DNA from: Gibbula magus
Taxonomy: Eukaryota > Mollusca > Gastropoda > Trochida > Trochidae
DNA: 64,000 nucleotides
Assembly: GCA_936450465.1 (NCBI GenBank)
Contig: OW388298.1
Span: 13,160,895-13,224,894 of the forward strand
Direction: 5' to 3'
The position numbers and the translations under genes are program-made. Shown in pieces: positions 1 through 11,900 of this stretch (position 1 is its first letter; every line of letters starts with the position of its first letter). The notes beneath the pieces are model-generated. The model was not told where the DNA came from. It saw only the letters and a program-made list of their open reading frames with translations, and did not search any database.

Positions 1-11
1 TGTGGTCTTAA

Positions 12-353
12 AGGGGCCGTAGCACGTTTTTTTCGGTGAAATAAGTCGATGAAATGTATTTGAAAAATAATGTCACCAATAGTAAAACGCCCTTACCTCG
101 AAGGAAATCAAGTTAAAATATGATTTTACATGATTCCGTAAAGCCATGGGAATCGTTTTTGTCATTCGAAATAATAAAATGTGTTCACAATAAAATGGCC
201 GCCATGCAATTATTGCTTTATACGCAAGACCGTTTTTATTATCACTACTGAAAATTGGTTTGTCTAATAAGATAAAAAATAAATATAAATGACATAAACT
301 ATCGTTAAAAATTGAAAATAAACTAAAATTTGCAAAAAAACGTGCTACTGCCC
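12..353. repeat. MITE-like inverted-repeat element
   Basis: The sequence GTAGCACGTTTTTTT near position 19 recurs as its reverse complement at 334-348, with GGGGC and GCCC extensions outside it. The interior is AT-rich and non-coding. No convincing target-site duplication was found. A partial sequence match (TTTCGG-GAAATAAGTCGA) recurs near 29465. Confidence 0.4.
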
Positions 354-779
354 TTGTTGCATGTTCCAGATGAGTGAAGATTACTAAAGAATGACAAAAA
401 AAAGAATTCGTGGTGTGTTCAGCGTGATATACATAACTTATTAGACCGAAACCAATGCTATCCTATTGGGTTGCAGGTAGAGCCTCTCGTCCTTCTTATA
501 ACTATTCTCATTATCATTGTACAGCAAGTATTAATATCGTTTTGTTCTTTTTCAGGTGCTGATCCCATGATGATTTCTGCTGCCATGTTGACGCTAACGA
601 TACTGTACTCAGTAACCTCCCTTTGAATCCATGTAATGGGAAATACTAAATATCGCTGGACAAATGTCAAATCCGTATCATACGTCATTTCAGATCTAAC
701 CGATATTCTTATCACGAAACGTCAAAGTTTGATGTCAGATTTGGGAAATCACTTTAACACTAACATTTGGTTTACCATA

Positions 780-1170
780 GGGAGAGTAATGTTCCTGCCG
801 AGTTTTGTGACCTTGACTTTCATTTCAAGGTCACAACGACACTTTGTCATGCTACCTTTGTCAGCGCGATATCTCAAGAACCGTTGCCTGGATTCACATC
901 ATATCTTACACACAGCTTCTCCTAAGAATGACAAACGGCTGACTTTAGTTTCAAGGTCACAGCAGAACTTTGAATATTTCGGCATGCTACGTGCATGTTA
1001 AGCTTGTCAGCGGGATATCTCACGAAATGTTCATTGGATTCTCTTCACATCTTACGAACTTTAAGCTGTCAGTGGGCTATCACAAGAACTGTCTATTGGA
1101 TTCTCATCATTATCTCACACCAATGAAAGATTCAGGACCCAGTCGATTTTGTGATCTTGACATTATTTTG
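780..1170. repeat. Dispersed 'AAGGTCAC' repeat
   Basis: Degenerate repeated phrases occur here: TGACCTTGAC, TTTCAAGGTCACA, 'GATATCTCA-GAA-C-GTT' and 'ATTGGATTCTCATCA'. The same phrases recur at 29235-29335. The open frames here (636-1001 and 970-1179) read through repeat copies and look non-coding. Confidence 0.45.
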
Positions 1171-1179
1171 AAGTATTAA

Positions 1180-3580
1180 TTTTCGGCAAAGTTTGAATTT
1201 ACAAGAAATTGATTTTATAATAAGTTCAAGTCAATCTCATTAACGTCATATCGTAATTGTACATTAATACGTAAGTCTAATATACTTGATATTATTAAGA
1301 GCAGTAAAATAAATATATGATTTTAATGAGATTAAAGTTTCAAGTTAAACTGTTATTTGAATGCCATCGACAGGCTCCGGCATTTATAGGATAGACATTT
1401 CAGACGGTTCATAAGTCAGAGAACAAACACATGAAAATGTTTCTTCGAATGAGGATGCAATTCATGTTTAATGTCATGTCCTTGCTGAAGTAAAAAACTA
1501 TCCGATATGATATATCTGAAATCTCTCATACTTATCCAAATACAAATGCCAAGTACCTAGTTTGCATGTTAAAGAGGGTTTTTTGTATATTAATGGAATA
1601 TTCATAAATAACAGATAATTTATCGTGAGACTGATCAACGATGTATTGTTATAACAAAGCTGGCCTCACTTCTCATTGGATGGTTAATTTTAATTGATTT
1701 ACCGCTAGTCTTTATCAAATTGTCACTCATGAAAATATTACCCTCAGTAATATTTTTCAACTTGATTGTGTTATAATAATGAAATAATTACATATATGTG
1801 TAAATGTTTACCTCGGTAAAGCCCTCTCTTTAATGCAGATGCATCTTCACAACGTCACAGGCGTAACGAAAAGATTTCCATATATTCTCCTTCCGATCTC
1901 GATACATTTTCACCTTGCCGTGGGAGGATGATGCAGATGGTGATAAATAACCTTTTACTTAATATTTTGTATACATCGTTTATTTATTTGACCACACTTA
2001 AGAATGTACGTACTTTCATAATATTTTACTTAAAGGAAAGTTTTACTTTGATTTGAAAAAAGAAAATCTTCAAGAATGTTGACTTTGAAAATAGAAGCGA
2101 TTTTATATCATTTGCTGAAATAAATAAAATAATTCACCCAACACCTTTCTTCGACGGCCTGTTTCAGTAACGTCACGGTAAACTGTTTTATTCCAGCAAA
2201 TAATATTACTATTACTTTCAAAAAAATCAAAATAACATCAACCTATTTTTTGTTGTAAATCCAAGTACAACAGTCAATCAAAGTAAGTAATTACTCTAAG
2301 GAAATGTGGATTTTGATGAAAAAATAAATCTGATATAATAAAAAGACTTTGATTACAATGTTTACTTTTATTTCTGGTTGGGGTATTTTCATATTCTGGA
2401 GAAATCTTCGAAAGCCATATTGACGTGTCTCATAAAATCAGTTCTGGTATAAAAAAAAACAACAACAACCTCTAGTCCTTTTCTGTTTATAAGAGTATGC
2501 TTGTACATTTTAAAAAAAAAGATCACAAATTCAAATAGCATATTAAGAATCACATTTTAAAATAGAAAACATTTATTCAACGTTTCTGTTTCCCACAGAA
2601 AAATGGCATTTTAGCTAGTCATTAGTAAATAATCGTCTTTAAAAAGACATCTCTGATTGCACAACTAACGTATTGCAACTGGATTGAAGATTCCCAAGCT
2701 TATAGTCAAGAGAAACGCCCAACTTGTAGTAGAGGTGACGTGGGAAGAAATGACTTGATTCATATCTTTGTCTTTTGGAGAGAATGGGTGTATCATTGCA
2801 CGTCCACTTTTCAAAGAAAACAATGTCTATACCAAACATACATGGAGAAAGGACAATTCTCGCGGCATGTGCCGCACGTTGAAATGTACATGCTTGGCAA
2901 CTAACGTTATAGAAAGTCTGACTGGAGCGACTTTAGAGTTGACATAAAACACAACGCAATTCTATGTGTTTAGACATATGTTTACACACGTTCAAGATTA
3001 ACAATTTAACATCATAAAACATTATAATATTATTAACAAGTCAGTGAAACCAAAAGTTGTTTAATCAATTAGCGATATTCAACTAATATCAGCAGCTTTT
3101 TTAGTGGAAACAACTAGAGCTGAAAAGTGTTGCTATGAATGTATGTTTACATCTGGTTAAACTTCTGAATTTGAGAATCTTCATTTGAAGTGTTTTCTTA
3201 TAAAGTTGATTTTTTATCAATCCAATCTGAATAATTTTAGATCGACTGTTCTATATTATGTACATACAGTCGACAATATAACATTTTAAAACTATGTCGA
3301 TCTATTATTTAGATTGTTATCAATCAGACCTTTCAACAAAACTGTCTGATATGACCCAATGCGCCATGTCACTAACTGATTATATAACGAACCTTGCTTG
3401 TATATGCATGTCTCTGGAAACAAAGCACAATCTTTGCGCATCTGTGAACAAAGTAGACTAGCTAGGCCTGCCTTGAAAATCAAAGTCACAATGTAATGGC
3501 CAGCCTCACGGACACATACTGTCTTTATATTGTTCGTAACATCTCGGAAACTGTGGTAGTAACTATTGCATACTTAGAGG
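1180..3580. other. Intergenic AT-rich DNA, nothing recognised
   Basis: No open frame resembles a known protein, and no splice-framed exon, RNA gene or clear repeat structure was seen. Short frames at 2639-2839 and 3292-3489 have no recognisable composition. Confidence 0.5.
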
Positions 3581-3585
3581 ATATC

Positions 3586-3730
3586 TGTCTTTTCTTGACT
3601 AATACCATGTTTATCTCATCGAGTGAGGTAGAAAGGTTATAGTTTCACGAGTGGCGCAGTCACGAGTGAAAATATATAACTTTTCTACCTCACGAGATGA
3701 GATAAACATGGTATTTGTCAAGAAAAGACA
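3586..3730. repeat. Foldback (near-perfect palindromic) element
   Basis: The arms starting TGTCTTTTCTTGAC at 3586 and ending GTCAAGAAAAGACA at 3730 are almost perfect inverted copies of about 60 bp around a short spacer. The class resembles the foldbacks at 37636, 43248, 45059, 47851 and 48340. A partial relative of this arm (ATGGTATTT-TCAAGAAA) lies near 48990. Confidence 0.8.
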
Positions 3731-3924
3731 AATTTTCTATTTTTATATGATCAAATCCTTGCATAGTCACCGAAATCGTCACCTGCAATCATATAATAAA
3801 ATAGTCTACCTAACTCCATACAAAAGTTAATCATGAGGAATATATTTGCCTTTTAGGCCTACTATCTTCATTTCTTCAGAACTTTATTTTTTAAATATGA
3901 GAACGTGACTGTACATAGTAACTG

Positions 3925-4275
3925 TGAGAAGAAATTCGCCAAAATCATTTCTCAAAGCTAGTTTCAAAGCATCCTCGGTTACCCAGGGTTTTATATATGT
4001 TCCGTTTCTCTCCACTATATCACCCATGGGAAATTTCATCAGAGAAATCTGTACTCAAATTACCCGCCCTTGGATATAGATCTATATGGAACTGAAAATC
4101 GAAAGCTTATTAGGAGAAATTCGCCAAAAGCATTTCTCCAAGCTAGTTTCAAAGCAGCATTGCCATATATCCCTGTGTAAAAACATAAAGAGGCTTTAAT
4201 TCAGTCTAGCGTCCTTATTCAGCAAATCTAGATATACTGAATATAGATCTATATGGAACTGAACATCGAAAGCTG
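3925..4275. repeat. Degenerate local duplication, about 165-180 bp
   Basis: The phrases GAAATTCGCCAAAA-CATTTCTC-AAGCTAGTTTCAAAGCA (near 3930 and 4113) and ATATAGATCTATATGGAACTG (near 4075 and 4239) each occur twice with about the same offset. This indicates an old tandem duplication. Confidence 0.6.
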
Positions 4276-4323
4276 TTAGACATAAAAAATCACATGTATG
4301 AAGGTAGTGTACGTGGTTATTAC

Positions 4324-4766
4324 ACTGTAAAAGTGATGCTTATAATATAAACACAATCCTAAACAGGTTTTGTGTCCCATAATTTTAATACGTTTAGTTT
4401 AAAGGGACACCGTGTCGAGAATAAAAATCAGATCATGTGTATCTACCTATGCTGATTAACATGCCTGCTAACAAGTCACAGACACCGAATTTCAGATAAT
4501 TGATGTAATTGGTAATAAAAACTGCTGCATGTAGACAGTGAAGTGAAGCGTAACTCGTTAGCAGACACTCTAATCAGCTTAGTGAGATAAAGATGACTCA
4601 TTTTTATCCTCGACGCAGTGTCCCTTTAACGCGTTTAGGATTGTATTTAGAATCTAAACATGTAGGCAAAATGACGCGTTTAGGATCTATGACTAAACGC
4701 GTTAAAATTATGGGTCACAAAACCTGTTTAGGATTGTGTTTATAATCTAAGCATCACTTTTACAGT
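4324..4766. mobile_element. Inverted-repeat DNA element with TTAC target duplication
   Basis: Terminal inverted repeats of about 75 bp begin ACTGTAAAAGTGATGCTTA at 4324 and end as the reverse complement at 4766. Both sides are flanked by TTAC (4320-4323 and 4767-4770). There is no coding capacity, so it is a MITE or foldback element. It is split by a second element at 4403-4625. Confidence 0.75.
4403..4625. mobile_element. TTAA-flanked MITE nested in the 4324-4766 element
   Basis: Its ends AGGGACAC and GTGTCCCT continue as inverted repeats (AGGGACACCGTGTCGAG against CTCGACGCAGTGTCCCT). They are flanked by TTAA at 4399-4402 and 4626-4629. The TTAA duplication and AGGG-type end suggest a Kolobok- or piggyBac-type non-autonomous element. 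The superfamily call is inference. Confidence 0.7.
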
Positions 4767-4932
4767 TTACTTTTTCAATGTAGGTTTTTAAATTTCCAAA
4801 TTTGAAGCACAAGTAAAATATAAAAAAGCAATCCAATCATGGTGGGTTTATAATGGGTAAGGGCTGCCTGTGATACACATGATCATCATATTATTTTGCA
4901 AAATTCATTCCTCAGAACAAGGTCGATTTTAA

Positions 4933-5440
4933 AGGTACATCCATTGTGTTGAAAGGGGTCACGTATTCCAAACGTTATAAATGGTGTTACTTTATCGAAA
5001 AGTAGCCTACCGACTGTTACCGAAAACTACCATTTTGATGATAGCCGACTTAGTATATTGACGATATGAAGGTAAAAGTAATGATTTCTGATTGAAAACC
5101 GGACAATGCTCCGCGTTTGGCGCGCGCCAATCAGTCAAAAGTAATTTTAGAATCTTAAATTATGTATTACAGATAAAATAACAAAGTTTGGTTGACAACG
5201 TTTAATATGTCATATAACTACTTTGCATGTAAATGGGACGTGCAGTTTCGGTTTCTGCACATGCATACTGATGTTACTTGATTTTAATGGGAAACTAGTA
5301 ATTATGATCAATATATTTGGAGATAGGCGATGAATATGCAAGCTGAATGATTTTTTTGGTATTGTAAACAGAACATATGGTTAGTTGGAACGTATTAGAG
5401 CCAAATAAAATGTTATGAAACACAATGCATGGATGCACCT
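4933..5440. mobile_element. TTAA-flanked MITE (AGGTACATCCATTGTGTT family)
   Basis: It starts AGGTACATCCATTGTGTT and ends AACACAATGCATGGATGCACCT as the inverted copy. TTAA lies on both sides (4929-4932 and 5441-5444). A shorter member of the same family is at 29031-29154. The interior is non-coding. Confidence 0.7.
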
Positions 5441-5834
5441 TTAATTGAATGTTTTGTTAACTAAGAGAGCAGTCTTCGCTAATGTTTTTTTTTCATCAAA
5501 GTTTACAAAACAGCAGCTCATCCCAAATACGAACCAACCAAAAGTTACGCCTACGAAGCGGTTTGTTCAATGAAAACACCTATAGGCCTACATCCGTTCA
5601 TTTGGATTTTTCATTCACTGTAGGCATTCACAAAGTATTGGAACATTCCAGTTGTTAAATCAAAAACAACTGGTGCATAAAGTTGTTTGTTTAAGACTGT
5701 AGGCGTTAGTAGACACCACCGTTCATTTCAAATAATAAAGAAACAGCTTGGCCTCCTTGTCGACCAACCCCGTGATAAATTTTAGTAAGCGGTACGCATA
5801 AAACTAATTATTCTATTACCTCCCCTGAACGGAT

Positions 5835-5920
5835 GTGTAATGCATTCTGGGACAGCTTGAAATCAACACACGAACACACGTGGTCTGAAACCGTAACTTG
5901 AAAAACACAAATAAGAAAAG
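5835..5920 (+). promoter_or_regulatory. Putative fibrillarin proximal promoter and 5'UTR
   Basis: Just upstream of the start codon, the minus strand of 5837-5855 reads TGTCCCAGAATGCATTACA. This resembles the ZNF143/Staf binding consensus (TYCCAGAATGC). CACGTG, a Myc/Max-type E-box, is at 5877-5882. Both fit a ribosome-biogenesis gene, but the role is inferred from motif likeness alone. No TATA box is evident. Confidence 0.35.
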
Positions 5921-8900
5921 ATGGGTAGACCTGGTAAGTATTTTAAGTGTTTTATATATTTGCTTTAAGACTGTGTAAATTACTCAGTTGGATATTTTAG
6001 GACGTCAAACACTGTTTTAACTCGTGTCGCCATGGCTGAGAACCGAGGCGATAAAAATCCACATGTTGCCCACATGTTGCAAAATTAAATGACAAGGGAA
6101 TTTCGTTTAATTAAATGCGACGGCCAAAAGATATGCATACGTGAGGCTTCCGTATTTTTAAACAAGCTCTTTTCAAAATATAACAGTAACTTCTTTTGTT
6201 GCATAATGTTTTGAAACTGAATAGACCACATGTGTCGAGAAAGATAAGCGTACAGTAGCTGCAAAGCAAATATGAATTCGACTACCCAGAGCCTTTTACT
6301 ATAAAGTAATGTCATGTCAGTTTGAAATTATATTTCAGAATGTTGTCATCATATTATTCTTCGATATTTTATATACTACCTCAAAGCCAATACATATTTT
6401 TTAAAAAACCAACCCATAATTAAACATCAGAATCGATCTGATATTTTAATTACAACGATTTGTTTTGCATATTTATAATTACTAAACTAAGTCGTAGCAT
6501 TAACGCAGCCCAGCTAATTGTTTTTAAGTGAACCGTTCAAATCCTCAGAAGTTAGTGCAAAGGGGGAATAGTAAAAATCACCATGTGGTCAAAATTGTTC
6601 ATGTAATAAAGACATATGCAAACTCGTATACCAGCCAAGGGCTTTATTTTAGCTGCATAATTATAGTCTAGTTATGTACTGGACTAGTAATCATTAGTGA
6701 AATCACATTGATCTAGATTAACATGTTGGTGATGTTGAACTATTGCAAGTATAAATTTTATGGAGTTTTCCCCAAATTGGTTTCCATAGGTCTCTACAAA
6801 TTTATAAACATCTTGGCTACATATGAGTAATTTCAATTATATTTTTGATGATTAAGAAAACTGAATTTATTGAAACGACACTTATATACAACATACATGC
6901 AGTGTTGTTCCTAGGGATATAGCTGATGTTGCTTTTGATCAATTAAAAAAAAGTTAAAGTATCCTAATTTCCGGTATTTCAAAGGACATCAACAAACCAA
7001 GAGGATATGGTGGGCAAATATCACTAGGAACAACATTGTACATGTACTTATATATCCGATTCAACATGGCGGTCTAAGGGTCCATGGCTTAGAAAGCTGT
7101 ACATTTGACGCTTAATCAAGTGTCATTTAAAATGTCCTGCATTGCAACCATGGTAAATCTGATAAATATCATGCATAGTTGTGTAATGTCGCATGATGTC
7201 TTGAAAGTTTTTAAATGTTTAACAACCACAACAAAACATGGCCACTGTTTTAACATTACTCAAATGATTTGTAACTCTTAAAATTTTTCCAAAGTTTGAT
7301 AATTTTATTAAACATACAATAAATATTATGTCCATCTTGTGTTGCAGGTTTCAGTCCAAGGGGAGACTTCAGAGGAGGAAGAGGGGGTGGAGGAAGAGGG
7401 GGTGGATTCCGAGGGGGGAGGGGTGGTGACCGCGGGGGTCGGGGAGGGTTCAGAGGGGGGCGTGGAGGAGACAGAGGGGGACGGGGAGGGTTCCGAGGAG
7501 GGAGAGGGGGAGACCGAGGTGGTGGCTTCAGAGGTGAGTGTCATTTCAATCTTTTATACCTCAAAGAATTACTCTTCTAACTAGCTGTCTTGTTACATCA
7601 AATGTTTCTCGCAGGCCTACAGATAACATTTTAATTGGTTATGCACATACATGTTTTCATCTCATTTTGGTAATATGAACTTTCTTTGTCGGGAAATCAA
7701 CTAATATAATTCCAATGTAAGTTGGATATTTTCCATGAGGTTTTGAATTAGATTTACTGTCTAAAACCTGTTATACTTCTGTTTTAATTAACAAGCAAGA
7801 TGAAAAGCTTTTGAGAAGCTATTTTAAAAAAAAATATATTTTTTTTATAATAGCTATTTCAACAATACATACAAGTGAATAGATAATTTACTAGTTATTT
7901 AACTGCATTTAATCAGAAGTTTTATTTCATAGTGCCAAAATAATCTTAAACAATAAACATAGTGTCCTTTTCATTAAATTTTCCAAGTACTATACATGAA
8001 ATCAGCTGTAAAATCTATTAGATGTGTCAGAAAAATGTCGATTGAGATAATAATTCTTGACATTTCCTTCAATCTACTTTCAGGTGGCAGAGGAGGAAGA
8101 GGTAGGCAGATGACATTGAATACTGTATGAAATGACATATAAAAAAAACTTAAATTACGCTTTTTGTCCTAATTGGCATAAATGAAAGTGAAACAAATTT
8201 CTGAAACAATGCTTTGTTTTTTGCATTGTTGATTTGAATTTCTTTATCAGTTGTTGGGTTTTAGCAAATTGTTTTGAGTGTAAATATTCCAGAATGATAA
8301 TGATACAAAATAACAGAAATTATTTAGATATCATCTTAAGTGGTAGTTAGACAGATTGAGATTGAGCGGTTTTCACAAAGATCGTTCAATGAGCTCTTCT
8401 GTCATCAATCACAATGAGTTTCTTCTCTCCACACTGATAGATTCTCCTCCATAGGGTCTTATGACATTCTTTTGCAAATATATATCCCTAGCGATACATT
8501 TCATATCGTGGGAGATGCATTCCTGATATTGCAGAAACAGAAAAAGTCTGGCTGTATATAGTTACTTGAGAGAATTAGTTTGAAGCCTTGTGATCGGCTA
8601 TATTCCTTGTGTCAGAACATGTAACTATACATACAGTCATAAGATCATGTGGAGAGGATAAACCCCTAGCGATGCGTGTTCATATCGCGGGACATGCAGT
8701 GCTTTACAACTTTTATTCTCGAGAACAGGATCAATGCAAGCTCATTTTAACCGACACCTTGGCAGAAATGCTTTTTTCATAAATAAGATGTCTTAATGAA
8801 TTTTTCCTTATCTAAGCACATTTTGAGACTGACAGTATGTAATTGCAACTTTTGCAGGTGGCCGTGGTGGAATGAGGGGGGGCAGACAGGTGATGGTGGA

Positions 8901-11900
8901 GGGACATCGTCACAAAGGTGGGTCAACTAGTTGTTTGTGGTGGTACACTACATGGCGCAATATATAGGGTTGCATTGCACAGAGCACAGTTGGGCTGGGA
9001 CTGTAACCTGTATACCAGGACGTTTGGCTATTCAACTACCATTGCATTATTTGGAACCGCAGGGTATTTGAAGATTCCAACACAATATAAAGTCTATTCA
9101 TAATGAATTTTTTTTATTGAAAGAGAGTGGTCTTTGCTTTAGCTCTCTAGCTGCATTCTTTATCCTACCAGTTATTTAAATCATTACATCACCGCTAATG
9201 GCTGCGATACTGCCGAAGCGGCGGTAAACAATAACTCGCTCACTCACTAAGTCATTACAAATCATTAATCTTGATGTCTGGGATGAAGTAAAACTAGTAT
9301 CACGAAGGGTAGGGTAAGGTAATAGTGGGTCGGGTAACTGGGACTCGCGTTTTGGCAATACAAAAAGTCAACACTTGTTATGTTTACAGTAAGTAAATGA
9401 CAAACTTCTTAGCTGATATCTCCTATATTATGATGCCAGTAGATACATGTATTAATTGAATTGACCAAACATGAATTTTGACCAGGTGATCAAATTAATT
9501 ATGGTATGCAGGTGTTTTCATCGCCCGAGGGAAGGAGGATGCGCTCGTGACCTTGAACTTGGTTCCTGGTGAGACCGTCTACGGAGAGAAGAAAATCAGT
9601 GTTGAGGTAATTGCGAATTGTCATTTAGTGACTGTATCTAAACTTTCATCTATCAATAAGGAGAGCTGTAAACAAGATGAAAGTACATGCCATTTAGTAG
9701 GGATGTGTATTGCCTCAATTTCTGTATTGCGATATGTATTGCTAAACTGCAATGTATTGCAATACGTACCACAATATATTGCGAGATTCTCTGACAATGA
9801 GATAGTTCTCTAGAAACCATTTTAACTAGTGCCAATGATATTGCAAAATGCTAAATGAATCCACATTCAACTTTTATACTTCTTTTTGCAGTTTAAACAT
9901 GACACATTTGATAAAATTACTTTCAGATCTTCAAAAAGATCGTTTGTAATACAGCCCAATTAACATTCTAGCACTTCAAAATAATTTTCTCAATAAAAGT
10001 TAAGCTAGTAAATGTGCCTTTTACTAGATAAATGAATAAATTTGACCTAATATTTGTTGGTGCAATATATTGCGATATGAAAATCGTATTGCAATACGTG
10101 TATTGCACAACTCTGTATTGCAATATATTGGTATTGCAATAATATTGCACTGCCTTACCATTTAGATATTTAACAAATTTACAATTATTTAAAGGGTAAA
10201 ATCTTGATGGTTATGCTGTTGGTGCTAAGTGCTTGGTTTAATGGACTCGTCTAAAAAAAAGTATGATAATTGCAGACAGTGTGATCCCAGATATAACGGT
10301 CTTAATAACTGGATGTCCTTGAACCCGATGGGTTCAGCATTCTGACTATACTGACAGCAAAATCTCAACATGCCCAAAATGGTAAAATCAGTTTGAAATT
10401 CTCCCTCCTTTTGTGTCGAAGGTGCATGATCTATGATTGCAGACTTGGTTAAGGAGGAATATTATAGCCAAGACGTGCTTGTTGCCTATAGTGCTTGTGT
10501 GTGCTTGACACAAACATGTCTTGGTACATGACGAACATCATAAGGAAATATACATAGATTTGCTAATGTTAGTAATTTATAAAACTCCAGCCAGAATTTT
10601 ATTCTCAAGAGATAAAAAATAGTTTGAGGGACTCCAGGATAACTTTTGTGGTCCTTTTGTGATATACATCAAGCTATCTCCTTACAACTAACTCTCATCG
10701 GGGAAAATGTACAAGGCAATAAGATAAATTATTCCCCAATCTTCTTGGAAGTTTTCTTGAGGTGATTTTCCACACTCTTGGATTAGAATATTCATTTATC
10801 TTCCTTCAACTTCCAAACGCAAGGCATAACTCTTGCCAGTCTCCATTAATGGCTGATTTAAGCCTTGCAGTATTTCTCTTGGTTTGTTGTGCCTAGATAG
10901 TGGATCGTTTAGTGACTGGGTGTCCTTGAACCTGACGGTTTCAGCATTCTGACTATACTGACAGCAAAATCTCAATGGTAAAAAATCAATCGTAAAATCA
11001 GTTTTTCCCTCCTTTTGTGTCGAAGGTGCATGATCTATGATTGCAGACTTGGTTAAGGAGGAATATTATAGCCAGGATGTGCTGTTGCATATAGTGCTTG
11101 TGTGTGCTTGACGCAAACATGTCTTGGTACATGACGAACATCGTAAGGAAGTTACATATGGTCAGAAAAATAGGGAATATGAGCATGCACTTGCTAATGT
11201 TGGTATTCTTCTCAACTCCAACCAGAATTTTTCCCAAGTGATAAAAAATAGTTTGAGAGACTCATGATCATTTTTGTGATATTTACCTTTTGATAATCTA
11301 GATATTTCCTTACAAACTAACACATTGGAAATTGTACAAAGCAATGAAATAAATTATCTCACAATCTTCTTGGAAGTTTTCGTGAGGTTATTTTCTACAG
11401 TTTTAGATTACAATTCAGTTTTCTTGTTTTCCTTTTTTTATGTCCAAGGGATTTATTTAATAGGTTATAACACTAAAGCCATTGATTTCAGTAGCGTCAA
11501 ACCATTCTATGTGGGCAAATTACAGGAATCTCAGCTTGTTTACAAAGGAAATACATAATACATGTTTAGCTGACCAATACAACCATGTGTTATATTTAAT
11601 AATTTACCAGGAGGGTGAAACCAAGGTTGAGTACAGAGCATGGAACCCCTTCAGATCAAAGTTAGCGGCGGCCATCTTGGGCGGAGTAGAGAAGATCCAC
11701 ATGGAGCCTGGTTCTAAAGTTCTTTACCTCGGAGCAGCTTCGGGCACGACCGTCAGTCACGTGTCGGACATCGTCGGGCCGGTGAGTTATCATCAAATCT
11801 CTTGCAGTTCATCAATTTATCTTGGCTGTCATTTAGCAAAGTTTTCATAGGCAGATTCAGGAATTTTCAAACATACAGATCATAGATGATTGCTATAACA

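Larger units (their letters stand above)
10292..11390. repeat. Tandem duplication carrying two snoRNA copies
   Basis: The segments 10292-10780 and 10903-11390 are diverged copies. They share GTCCTTGAACC, CAGCATTCTGACTATACTGA, the snoRNA body and a tail with CACAATCTTCTTGGAAG-type sequence. The duplication explains snoRNA copies one and two. A separate dispersed repeat (10811-10910) sits between them. Confidence 0.8.

Noticed and set aside
7326..7544. Antisense Pro/Ser/Thr-rich frame
   Set aside because: It is the shadow of the fibrillarin GAR exon.
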